Assembly: GCF_006542685.1 (NCBI RefSeq) | Contig: NZ_AP019736.1 | Coordinates: 2,096,001-2,160,000, forward strand | Direction of reading: 5' to 3' | Length of the DNA stretch: 64,000 nt | Source of the DNA: Alistipes dispar | Lineage (GTDB): Bacteria > Bacteroidota > Bacteroidia > Bacteroidales > Rikenellaceae | Part shown: piece after piece, positions 57,516-64,000 of the stretch | Position numbering within the stretch: position 1 is the stretch's first letter | How the letters are laid out: each line of letters opens with the position of its first letter | Position numbers and translations under genes: made by a program | Notes under the pieces: generated by a model | The model's database searches: none | Told to the model about the DNA's origin: nothing | The model's input: the letters and a program-made list of their open reading frames with translations, nothing else

Positions 57516-59840
57516 ATGAAAAGACTCGCAACGGCGGCCGCCCTGGCTTTTCTCTCGTCCGCATGCGCCACGACGGCGCAGCCGGACGAAAAGCTGCTGC
57601 CGCCCGTGGATTACGTGACGACGCTGATGGGCACGCAGTCCGACTATTCGCTCTCGACGGGCAACACCTATCCGGCCATTGCGCTGCCGTGGGGCATGAA
57701 CTTCTGGACGCCCCAGACGGGCAGGATGGGCGACGGCTGGACCTATACCTACGGCGCCCACACGATCCGCGGCTTCAAGCAGACGCATCAGCCCTCGCCG
57801 TGGATCAACGATTACGGACAGTTCTCGCTGATGCCCGTGCGCGGCAGGGACAAACTCGACGAGGAGTCGCGGCAGAGTTGGTTCTCGCATCAGTCCGAGA
57901 CGGCCAAACCCTACTACTATTCGGTCTATCTGGCCGACCACGACGTCAAGGCCGAGATCGCACCGACCGACCGCGCGGCCGTCATGCGCTTCACCTTCCC
58001 CGAATCGGACGAGAGCGGGGTGGTGATCGACGCCTTCGACCGCGGGTCGCGGATCGGCATGGCGGACGACCGCACGATCGTCGGCTACACCTCGCGCAAC
58101 AGCGGCGGCGTGCCGGACAACTTCAGGAACTGGTTCGTCGTGCGCTTCGACACGCCGTTCACGGCCGTGGAGCTAACCGACCGGCCGGGACGTTACGAGC
58201 CGGGGCGGAACATGCTCTGTCCCGACGGCAGCAAGTCGGTCGAGGGCGAGCACGCCGTGGCGAAGGTGCACTTCTCGACCGCGCGCGGACAGCAGATCAC
58301 GGCGCGCGTCGCCTCGTCGTTCATTTCCGAGGAGCAGGCTTTCCAGAACCTCCGGGAGCTGGGCGAGGGCGGTTTCGATTCGGTGCGGATGCGTGCCGAA
58401 GCGCGCTGGAACGAGGTGCTCGGCGCCATCGAGGTCTCGGGCGGCACGCTCGACCAGTACCGCACCTTCTATTCGTGCCTCTACCGTTCGGTGCTCTTCC
58501 CGCGCAAGTTCTACGAGGTGACCGCCTCGGGCGAGATCGTGCATTACAGTCCCTACAACGGCGAGGTGCTGCCCGGCTACATGTATACCGACACGGGCTT
58601 CTGGGACACGTTCCGCGCGCTGTTCCCGCTGCTGAACCTGGTCTATCCCTCGGTGAACGCCGAGATCCAGGCCGGACTGGCGAACGCCTGGCGCGAGAGC
58701 GGCTTCCTGCCCGAATGGGCGTCGCCGGGCCACCGCGGCTGCATGGTGGGCAACAACTCGGCGTCGGTGGTCTCCGACGCCATCCTGAAGGGCATCACAC
58801 CGGAGGAGGATGTCGCCGCGCTCTACGAGGCGATGCTCTCGGGGCGCGAGAAGGTGCACCCCGAGGTGAGTTCGACGGGCCGGCTGGGCCACGAGTATTA
58901 CAACACGCTGGGGTATGTGCCCTACGACGTGAAGATCAACGAGAACGTGGCCCGCACGCTCGAATACGCCTACGACGACTGGTGCATCGCGCAGGTGGCC
59001 GCCAAACTCGGACGCAGCGAGGATGCCGCGAAGCTGGAGAAGGCGGCGCAGAACTACCGCAATGTCTTCGATCCCGGGACGAAACTCATGCGCGGCCGCA
59101 ATGCCGACGGGACGTTCCAGTCGCCGTTCAGCCCCTACAAGTGGGGCGACGCCTTCACCGAGGGCAACTCGTGGCACTACACCTGGTCGGTGTTCCACGA
59201 CGTCGAGGGGCTCGCCGGGCTGATGGGCGGCGGGAAGGAGTTCTCGAAGATGTTGGATTCGGTGTTCGTCGTGCCGCCGATCTACGACGACAGCTACTAC
59301 GGCGTGCGCATCCACGAGATCACGGAGATGCAGGTGGCCAACATGGGCAACTACGCCCACGGCAACCAGCCTGCGCAGCACATGATCTATCTTTATGACT
59401 ACGCCGGCGAACCGTGGAAGGCGCAGTGGTGGGCGCGCGAGGTGATGGACCGTCTCTATGCGGCCCGTCCCGACGGCTATTGCGGCGACGAGGACAACGG
59501 CCAGACCTCGGCGTGGTACGTCTTCTCGGCGCTCGGGTTCTATCCCGTCTGTCCCGGTTCGGGCGAGTACGCGATCGGTTCGCCGCTGTTCCGCAAGGCG
59601 ACGATCCGCCGCGACACCGGCGCCGAGATCGTGATCGAGGCTCCCGCCAACGGACCGCAGATGCGCTATATCGGCGGCGTGACGCTCGACGGCGAGCCGT
59701 GGACGCGCAACTACCTGCCGTGGTCGGACCTGGCCGACGGCGCCGTGGTGCGCTTCGCGATGCAGGCCGAACCCAACACCGGGCGCGGCACGCAGCCCGA
59801 CGATGCGCCTTACTCGTACAGTCGCCGCCAATGTCGATAA
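57516..59840 (+). CDS. GH92-family protein with altered acid site (third copy)
   Basis: A 774-residue lipoprotein (LSSAC). The GH92 frame is intact: VDYVTTLMGTQSDYSLSTGNTYPAIALPWGMNFW at the N terminus, TGFWDTFRALFPLLNLVYP, the YAHGNQPAQHMIYLYDYAGEPWKAQ region, and GDEDNGQTSAWYVFSALGFYPVCPGSGEYAIGSP at the end. At the acid position it reads PEWASPGHRGCMVGNNS, with H406 where the second copy has E406. GH92 enzymes that release mannose from mannose-1-phosphate diesters are reported to lack this Glu, so a phosphomannosyl or other activated substrate is possible. It follows the second copy by 21 bases. Confidence 0.9.
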   Translation: MKRLATAAALAFLSSACATTAQPDEKLLPPVDYVTTLMGTQSDYSLSTGNTYPAIALPWGMNFWTPQTGRMGDGWTYTYGAHTIRGFKQTHQPSPWINDYGQFSLMPVRGRDKLDEESRQSWFSHQSETAKPYYYSVYLADHDVKAEIAPTDRAAVMRFTFPESDESGVVIDAFDRGSRIGMADDRTIVGYTSRNSGGVPDNFRNWFVVRFDTPFTAVELTDRPGRYEPGRNMLCPDGSKSVEGEHAVAKVHFSTARGQQITARVASSFISEEQAFQNLRELGEGGFDSVRMRAEARWNEVLGAIEVSGGTLDQYRTFYSCLYRSVLFPRKFYEVTASGEIVHYSPYNGEVLPGYMYTDTGFWDTFRALFPLLNLVYPSVNAEIQAGLANAWRESGFLPEWASPGHRGCMVGNNSASVVSDAILKGITPEEDVAALYEAMLSGREKVHPEVSSTGRLGHEYYNTLGYVPYDVKINENVARTLEYAYDDWCIAQVAAKLGRSEDAAKLEKAAQNYRNVFDPGTKLMRGRNADGTFQSPFSPYKWGDAFTEGNSWHYTWSVFHDVEGLAGLMGGGKEFSKMLDSVFVVPPIYDDSYYGVRIHEITEMQVANMGNYAHGNQPAQHMIYLYDYAGEPWKAQWWAREVMDRLYAARPDGYCGDEDNGQTSAWYVFSALGFYPVCPGSGEYAIGSPLFRKATIRRDTGAEIVIEAPANGPQMRYIGGVTLDGEPWTRNYLPWSDLADGAVVRFAMQAEPNTGRGTQPDDAPYSYSRRQCR

Positions 59841-59866
59841 ATTGTCGATAGAATCTGCCCGGGAAT

Positions 59867-59897
59867 TTTGAAAATCTGCCGGAAAGCGTTACTTTTG
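59867..59897 (+). promoter_or_regulatory. Promoter of the purE operon
   Basis: TTTG (59867-59870), 19 bp, TACTTTTG (59890-59897) matches the consensus. The start is expected near 59903, leaving a 260-nt leader before purE. Confidence 0.75.
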
Positions 59898-59935
59898 TCA
59901 CGTTATTCCGAATACGGACGAACTCCCGGTCAGCG

Positions 59936-60082
59936 ATGATTTCTGTCGAACATACGGATCAGCGTGAACGCAAGAGAGAGCAGTGCCTCGCCGCCGCTTT
60001 CTATTCGGCGTCCCGCGGGTCGCAGAAGCGTTGCGGGTGCTCCCGCGACGGCCGGACGGTCGCCTGTGGAGTACTCGGATAG
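59936..60082 (+). CDS. Possible leader ORF upstream of purE, 48 codons
   Basis: ATG at 59936 to TAG at 60080-60082, beginning MISVEHTDQRERKREQC; Arg- and Ser-rich. It ends nine bases before a terminator-like hairpin. There is no marked codon enrichment, so an attenuation role is weakly supported; it may be chance. Confidence 0.3.
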   Translation: MISVEHTDQRERKREQCLAAAFYSASRGSQKRCGCSRDGRTVACGVLG

Positions 60083-60090
60083 ATACCGGA

Positions 60091-60130
60091 CCGCCATGAC
60101 ATACCCTGTCGTGGCGGTTCGTCTTTTTCG
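60091..60130 (+). terminator. Terminator-like hairpin in the purE leader
   Basis: CCGCCATGACA (60091-60101), loop TACCC, TGTCGTGGCGG (60107-60117) is an 11-bp stem with one G-U, followed by TTCGTCTTTTTCG. It lies 31 bases before the purE ATG and downstream of the promoter, so it is a candidate attenuator. Confidence 0.6.
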
Positions 60131-60160
60131 TCGGACAACTTTTAAACGGATCGAAAGGAT

Positions 60161-60628
60161 ATGAAGGTCGGAGTGATAATGGGCTCGGTGAGCGATTACG
60201 AGGTGATGGCCGATGCCGTCGCCACGCTCGAGGCATTCGGCGTGGAGTTCGAGAAACGGGTGGTCAGCGCCCACCGGACACCCGATCTGCTGTGCGAATA
60301 CGCCAAGACGGCGCGCAGCCGCGGCATCGGGGTCATCATCGCCGGCGCGGGCGGTGCGGCGCACCTTCCGGGCATGGTGGCGTCGATGACGACGCTGCCC
60401 GTAGTGGGCGTGCCCGTGAAGTCGCGGGCGCTCAACGGGCTGGACTCGCTGCTGTCGATCGTGCAGATGCCCGCCGGCGTGCCGGTGGCCACGACGGCGA
60501 TCAACGGGGCGAAGAACGCCGCCCTGATCGCCGTATCGATCCTCGCCCTGGGGGATCCGGAGCTGGCGGCACGGCTCGAGGCCTTCCGGACCCGTCAGAC
60601 GGCCGACGTGCTGAAAGCCGAAATATAG
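60161..60628 (+). CDS. purE: N5-carboxyaminoimidazole ribonucleotide mutase, class I PurE
   Basis: A 155-residue cytosolic enzyme converting N5-CAIR to CAIR in purine synthesis. GVIMGSVSDYEVM, VSAHRTPD (catalytic His), IIAGAGGAAHLPGMVASMT and GVPVKS are the class I signature. Presence of purK next door confirms the two-step class I route. About 58 bases separate it from purK. Confidence 0.96.
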   Translation: MKVGVIMGSVSDYEVMADAVATLEAFGVEFEKRVVSAHRTPDLLCEYAKTARSRGIGVIIAGAGGAAHLPGMVASMTTLPVVGVPVKSRALNGLDSLLSIVQMPAGVPVATTAINGAKNAALIAVSILALGDPELAARLEAFRTRQTADVLKAEI

Positions 60629-60686
60629 GAAGGATTTGCGACGGACCGCGGTCCGCGGACCGGCCGGCCGAAAGTCGGAGAAGAGC

Positions 60687-61784
60687 ATGAACGAGAGAAA
60701 AACGATAGGAATAATAGGAGGCGGCCAACTGGGGCTGATGATCGCCGAGGCGGCGCGTCCGATGGGGATTCGTACGGTGTGCCTCGATCCGGCGCCGGAC
60801 GCTCCGGCGGGCGCCGTGTGCGACGAACACATCGTCGGCCGGTTCGACGACGCGGCGGCCGTCGAGGAGCTGTGCCGCCGCAGCGATGCGGTGACCTACG
60901 AGTTCGAGAATGTCCCGGGGGAGATTCTGATTCCGCTGTGCGGGAAGTACAACATCCCGCAGGGCTACAAACCCCTCTACGACTCGCAGGACCGCCTGCG
61001 CGAGAAGACCAACGCCCGGGAGCACGGACTGACGACGCCGCGCTTCGCCGCCGTGGACGACGAGCGGTCGCTGCGGGACGCCGTGGACGAGATCGGGCTG
61101 CCCGCCGTGCTGAAGACCCGCACGCTCGGTTACGACGGCCACGGACAGTTGGTGCTGCGCACGGAGGCCGATCTGGAACGGGCGCTGCCGCTGCTCTCCG
61201 TGCCGTGCATTCTTGAGGAGTTCGTCCCGTTCGACTTCGAGGCGAGCATCGTGATGGTCGCCGACCGCGAACGGGTCGTGAGCTTCCCCGTGGGGCGCAA
61301 CGTCCACCGCGACGGCATCCTGGACCTTTCGATCGTCCCGGCCGGGGACGGCGCGGAGGTCGCGGAGCGCATGAGGCGCGAAAGCGAGCGGTTCATGCGC
61401 GAATGCGGTTACGAGGGGATTCTGGCCATCGAGTATTTCGTCCGCGGCGGCGATATCTACTTCAACGAGATGGCGCCGCGGCCCCACAATTCGGGACACT
61501 ACACGATCGAGGGAGCCACGACGAGCCAGTTCCGCGAGCTGGTGCGCTACCTCGCGGGGATGCCGCTCGAAGAGCCGCGACTGGTGGCTCCCACGGTGAT
61601 GAAGAACATCCTGGGACAGGACCTCGAAACGGCCGAACGCATCGCCGCCGAGGGCCATGAGGGTGTCCATGTCCACCTTTACGGCAAAACCGAAAGCCGC
61701 CCCAAGCGCAAGATGGGCCACATCACCTTCGTCGGTATGACCGCCGGGGAGTACGAACGCCGCTGGGCCGCGCGTTTCGTGTAG
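60687..61784 (+). CDS. purK: N5-carboxyaminoimidazole ribonucleotide synthase
   Basis: A 365-residue ATP-grasp enzyme carboxylating AIR with bicarbonate to give N5-CAIR for PurE. IGIIGGGQLGLMIAEAA (N-terminal fold), DAVTYEFENVP, PAVLKTRTLGYDGHGQ (ATP), EEFVPFDFEASIVM and NEMAPRPHNSGHYTIEGA are diagnostic. The ATG at 60687 starts directly at the first strand. It is followed after 47 bases by purL, so the window ends in a purine operon. Confidence 0.96.
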   Translation: MNERKTIGIIGGGQLGLMIAEAARPMGIRTVCLDPAPDAPAGAVCDEHIVGRFDDAAAVEELCRRSDAVTYEFENVPGEILIPLCGKYNIPQGYKPLYDSQDRLREKTNAREHGLTTPRFAAVDDERSLRDAVDEIGLPAVLKTRTLGYDGHGQLVLRTEADLERALPLLSVPCILEEFVPFDFEASIVMVADRERVVSFPVGRNVHRDGILDLSIVPAGDGAEVAERMRRESERFMRECGYEGILAIEYFVRGGDIYFNEMAPRPHNSGHYTIEGATTSQFRELVRYLAGMPLEEPRLVAPTVMKNILGQDLETAERIAAEGHEGVHVHLYGKTESRPKRKMGHITFVGMTAGEYERRWAARFV

Positions 61785-61831
61785 GCGCCGGACCGGATTG
61801 CAGAATACAGTGAGAACGCTATTTGAGAAAT

Positions 61832-64000
61832 ATGAACCATACGACCGATTACCGCATTTTCGTTGAGAAACTTCCCCGCTTCCGCGTCGAGGCCGAGAGC
61901 CTGCGCCGCGAGCTGAACACGAACCTGAACCTCGCGCTGGGCGAGCTGCGCCTGCTGAACGTCTATGACCTGTTCGGCTTTTCGGAGGAGCTGCTGGAGA
62001 AGACCCGCTACACGGTCTTCGGCGAGGTGGTGACCGATTCGGTGACCGACTCGTGCGACCTCGGGGGACGCAAATATATCGCCGTGGAGTGTCTTCCCGG
62101 CCAGTTCGACCAGCGCGCCGCCTCGGCGGTGGACTGCGTGCGGCTGATCGACCCTGCGGCCGACGTGCGTATCCGCTCGTCGAAGCTGCTCCTTTTCGAG
62201 GACGGAACCACCGACGAGGAGCTGGAGAAGATCCGCCGCTACTATATCAACGCCGTCGAGTCGCGCGAGAAGGACCTCTCGGTGCTCAGCGACATGGAAC
62301 AGGCCGAGGTGCGCCCCGTGGAGGTGCTCGACGGGTTCACGCGCATGGGGGAGGCGGAGCTGGAGGGCTTCTGCCGCGAGAAGGGGCTGGCGATGAATGC
62401 CGACGACCTGCGCGAGGTGGTGAAGTACTTCCGTACGGAAGGCCGCGATCCCTATGAGACCGAGCTGCGGATTCTGGACACCTATTGGAGCGACCACTGC
62501 CGTCATACGACCTTTACGACCGAGCTGGAGGGCATCTCCGTCGAGGAGTCCTTCGTGCGGGAGGAGATCGAGGATTCGCTGGCGCTGTACCTGCGCATCC
62601 GCCGCGAGCTGGGGCGCGAGCACAAGAGCGTCTGCCTGATGGACATCGCCACGATCGGCGCGCGCTACCTGCGCAAGCGGGGGCTGCTGGACGATCTGGA
62701 GGTCTCGGAGGAGAACAACGCCTGCTCGATCTACGTCGATGTGGACGTGGACGGGCGGACCGAGAAGTGGCTCCTGCAATTCAAGAACGAAACGCACAAC
62801 CATCCCACCGAAATCGAACCGTTCGGCGGAGCTTCGACCTGTCTGGGCGGCGCCATCCGCGACCCGCTGTCGGGCCGCAGCTACGTTTACCAGGCCATGC
62901 GCGTGACGGGAGCCGGCAATATCTACCAGAAGGTGGGCGATACGCTTCCGGGCAAACTCCCGCAGAGCGTCATCTCGAAGAAGGCCGCGGCCGGCTATTC
63001 GAGCTACGGCAACCAGATCGGTCTGGCGACGACCCATGTGCGCGAGATTTACCACCCGGACTATGTGGCCAAGCGCCTCGAGGTCGGGGCCGTGGTGGGA
63101 GCCGTGAAGGCCGGGAACGTCCGCCGCGAGCGGCCGGAGGCCGGGGACGTGATCGTCATGCTCGGCGGCCGCACGGGCCGCGACGGCATCGGCGGGGCGA
63201 CGGGTTCTTCGAAGGAGCACGACGCCAGGTCGCTCGAGACGTGCGGCAGCGAGGTGCAGAAGGGCAACGCCCCCGAGGAGCGCAAGCTCGAACGCCTGTT
63301 CCGGCGTCCGGAGGTGACGCGCCTGATCAAGAAGTCGAACGACTTCGGTGCGGGCGGCGTGAGTGTGGCCATCGGCGAGCTGGCCGACGGACTGGACATC
63401 TACCTCGACCGCGTGAAGACCAAGTACAGCGGCCTGAATTCCACGGAGCTGGCCATCAGCGAGTCGCAGGAGCGCATGGCCGTGGTGATCGAGGCGAAGG
63501 ACGTCGAAGAGTTCATGCGCTACTGCCGCGAGGAGAACATCGAGGCGGTGCATGTGGCCGACGTGACCGCGACGGCGCGGATGCGCATGTTCAACGGCGA
63601 CCGCAAGGTGGTGGACCTGAGCCGCGAATTCATCGACAGCGCCGGCGCGAAGCACTACGCCGAGGCGAAGATCGCCGCGGTGGAGGACTGCGATCCCTTC
63701 GCGCGCGAGATCGCGGGCGGCACGCTCGCTGAGCGCTTCGCGAACAACCTCCGGGACGACAACGTGCTCTCGCAGCGGGGTCTGGTGGAGATGTTCGACT
63801 CGACGATCGGCCGTTCGACCGTGCTGATGCCCTTCGGCGGCCGCACGCAGCGCAGCGAGACGCAGGTCTCGGTGCAGAAACTCCCGACGGACGGCTACAC
63901 CGACACGGCCAGCATCATGGCCTTCGGCTACAACCCGCGGATCGCATCGTGGAGCCCCTATCACGGCGCGGCCTATGCCGTCGTCGAGGCGGCGGCGAAG
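61832..64000 (+). CDS. purL: Phosphoribosylformylglycinamidine synthase, large one-chain PurL (3' end outside window)
   Basis: The first 723 codons of the large FGAM synthase (family length about 1200-1300). A PurS-like N-terminal domain (RIFVEKLPRFRVEAESLRRELNTNL) and a linker are followed by the first AIR-synthase-like half: ETELRILDTYWSDHCRHTTF, FKNETHNHPTEIEPFGGASTCLGG and MRVTGAGNIYQKV, with SNDFGAGGVSVAIGELADG further on. The reading frame is open to the last base of the window. The glutaminase domain must lie beyond it. A single large PurL is usual in Bacteroidota, without separate PurQ and PurS. Confidence 0.95.
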   Translation, partial: MNHTTDYRIFVEKLPRFRVEAESLRRELNTNLNLALGELRLLNVYDLFGFSEELLEKTRYTVFGEVVTDSVTDSCDLGGRKYIAVECLPGQFDQRAASAVDCVRLIDPAADVRIRSSKLLLFEDGTTDEELEKIRRYYINAVESREKDLSVLSDMEQAEVRPVEVLDGFTRMGEAELEGFCREKGLAMNADDLREVVKYFRTEGRDPYETELRILDTYWSDHCRHTTFTTELEGISVEESFVREEIEDSLALYLRIRRELGREHKSVCLMDIATIGARYLRKRGLLDDLEVSEENNACSIYVDVDVDGRTEKWLLQFKNETHNHPTEIEPFGGASTCLGGAIRDPLSGRSYVYQAMRVTGAGNIYQKVGDTLPGKLPQSVISKKAAAGYSSYGNQIGLATTHVREIYHPDYVAKRLEVGAVVGAVKAGNVRRERPEAGDVIVMLGGRTGRDGIGGATGSSKEHDARSLETCGSEVQKGNAPEERKLERLFRRPEVTRLIKKSNDFGAGGVSVAIGELADGLDIYLDRVKTKYSGLNSTELAISESQERMAVVIEAKDVEEFMRYCREENIEAVHVADVTATARMRMFNGDRKVVDLSREFIDSAGAKHYAEAKIAAVEDCDPFAREIAGGTLAERFANNLRDDNVLSQRGLVEMFDSTIGRSTVLMPFGGRTQRSETQVSVQKLPTDGYTDTASIMAFGYNPRIASWSPYHGAAYAVVEAAAK

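Noticed and set aside
52971..59840. The three GH92 genes as a recent tandem repeat
   Set aside because: Their sequences, signal types and active-site motifs differ strongly, so they are old paralogues and not a repeat array.
59964..60164. A 66-codon frame with GTG start running into purE
   Set aside because: It reads straight through the terminator hairpin and has an Arg/Ser/Pro-rich composition; the ATG frame at 59936 is the slightly better leader candidate.

Overview
This is a GC-rich (about 65% by eye) piece of a Bacteroidota chromosome. It most resembles a gut Bacteroidales of the Alistipes/Rikenellaceae kind; that placement is inference from composition and gene content. Support comes from Bacteroidota-type promoters (TTTG, about 20 bp, TAnnTTTG, often just upstream of the start codon), SusC/SusD, BtuG-type B12 capture, many lipoproteins, GH92/GH20/GH130 N-glycan enzymes and a large one-piece PurL. 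I see no rRNA, tRNA, CRISPR array, IS element or phage gene.

Layout. (1) 1-946: 5' part of a TrpB2-type tryptophan synthase beta chain behind a complete-looking attenuator: a 27-codon leader with three consecutive Trp codons, mutually exclusive hairpins and a U-tailed terminator. (2) 1034-8655: a vitamin B12 island with two cobalamin riboswitches. The first precedes a small unknown gene and cobO. The second drives btuG-btuB-btuF-DUF71 on the other strand. A DUF2284 metal-binding protein lies beside it. About 350 nt between the first aptamer and a strong terminator are hairpin-rich and unassigned. (3) 8660-20422: housekeeping and envelope genes: GT39-like transferase, GtrA, polyprenyl-phosphate mannose synthase, AlkD-like protein, lipoprotein, two GNATs, LysO exporter, small membrane and regulatory proteins, MutY, Ca/Na antiporter and ZIP transporter.

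(4) 20445-37471: the most interesting block. Two arms diverge from an AT-rich control region. The left arm is SusC, SusD, two metallophosphoesterases, a glycerophosphodiester phosphodiesterase and a NagD/AraL-like HAD phosphatase. The right arm is a BACON/FN3-like surface lipoprotein, an sn-glycerol-1-phosphate dehydrogenase (AraM/EgsA family), a GlpT-like organophosphate transporter and a DeoR/GlpR regulator. It has no glycosidase. I read it as a SusCD system for phosphodiester-linked glycerol polymers or phospholipid head groups, with sn-glycerol-1-phosphate chemistry (lipoteichoic acid, phosphatidylglycerol head group or archaeal lipid) as a specific possibility.

(5) 37562-48400: a nearly complete UMP pathway, pyrC-carA-carB-pyrK-pyrD-pyrF-(glutaredoxin-like)-pyrE-pyrB. 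It sits behind a leader ORF whose stop codon lies inside an intrinsic terminator preceded by a U-rich stretch, resembling the E. coli pyrBI attenuator. PyrB carries a C-terminal graft of only the zinc domain of PyrI. A perfect 21-bp inverted repeat closes the operon. (6) 48462-59840: N-glycan/mannoside genes: MFS transporter, GH20, GH130 and three GH92 enzymes, the last lacking the expected acid Glu. (7) 59867-64000: purE, purK and the 5' part of purL behind a leader with a terminator-like hairpin.
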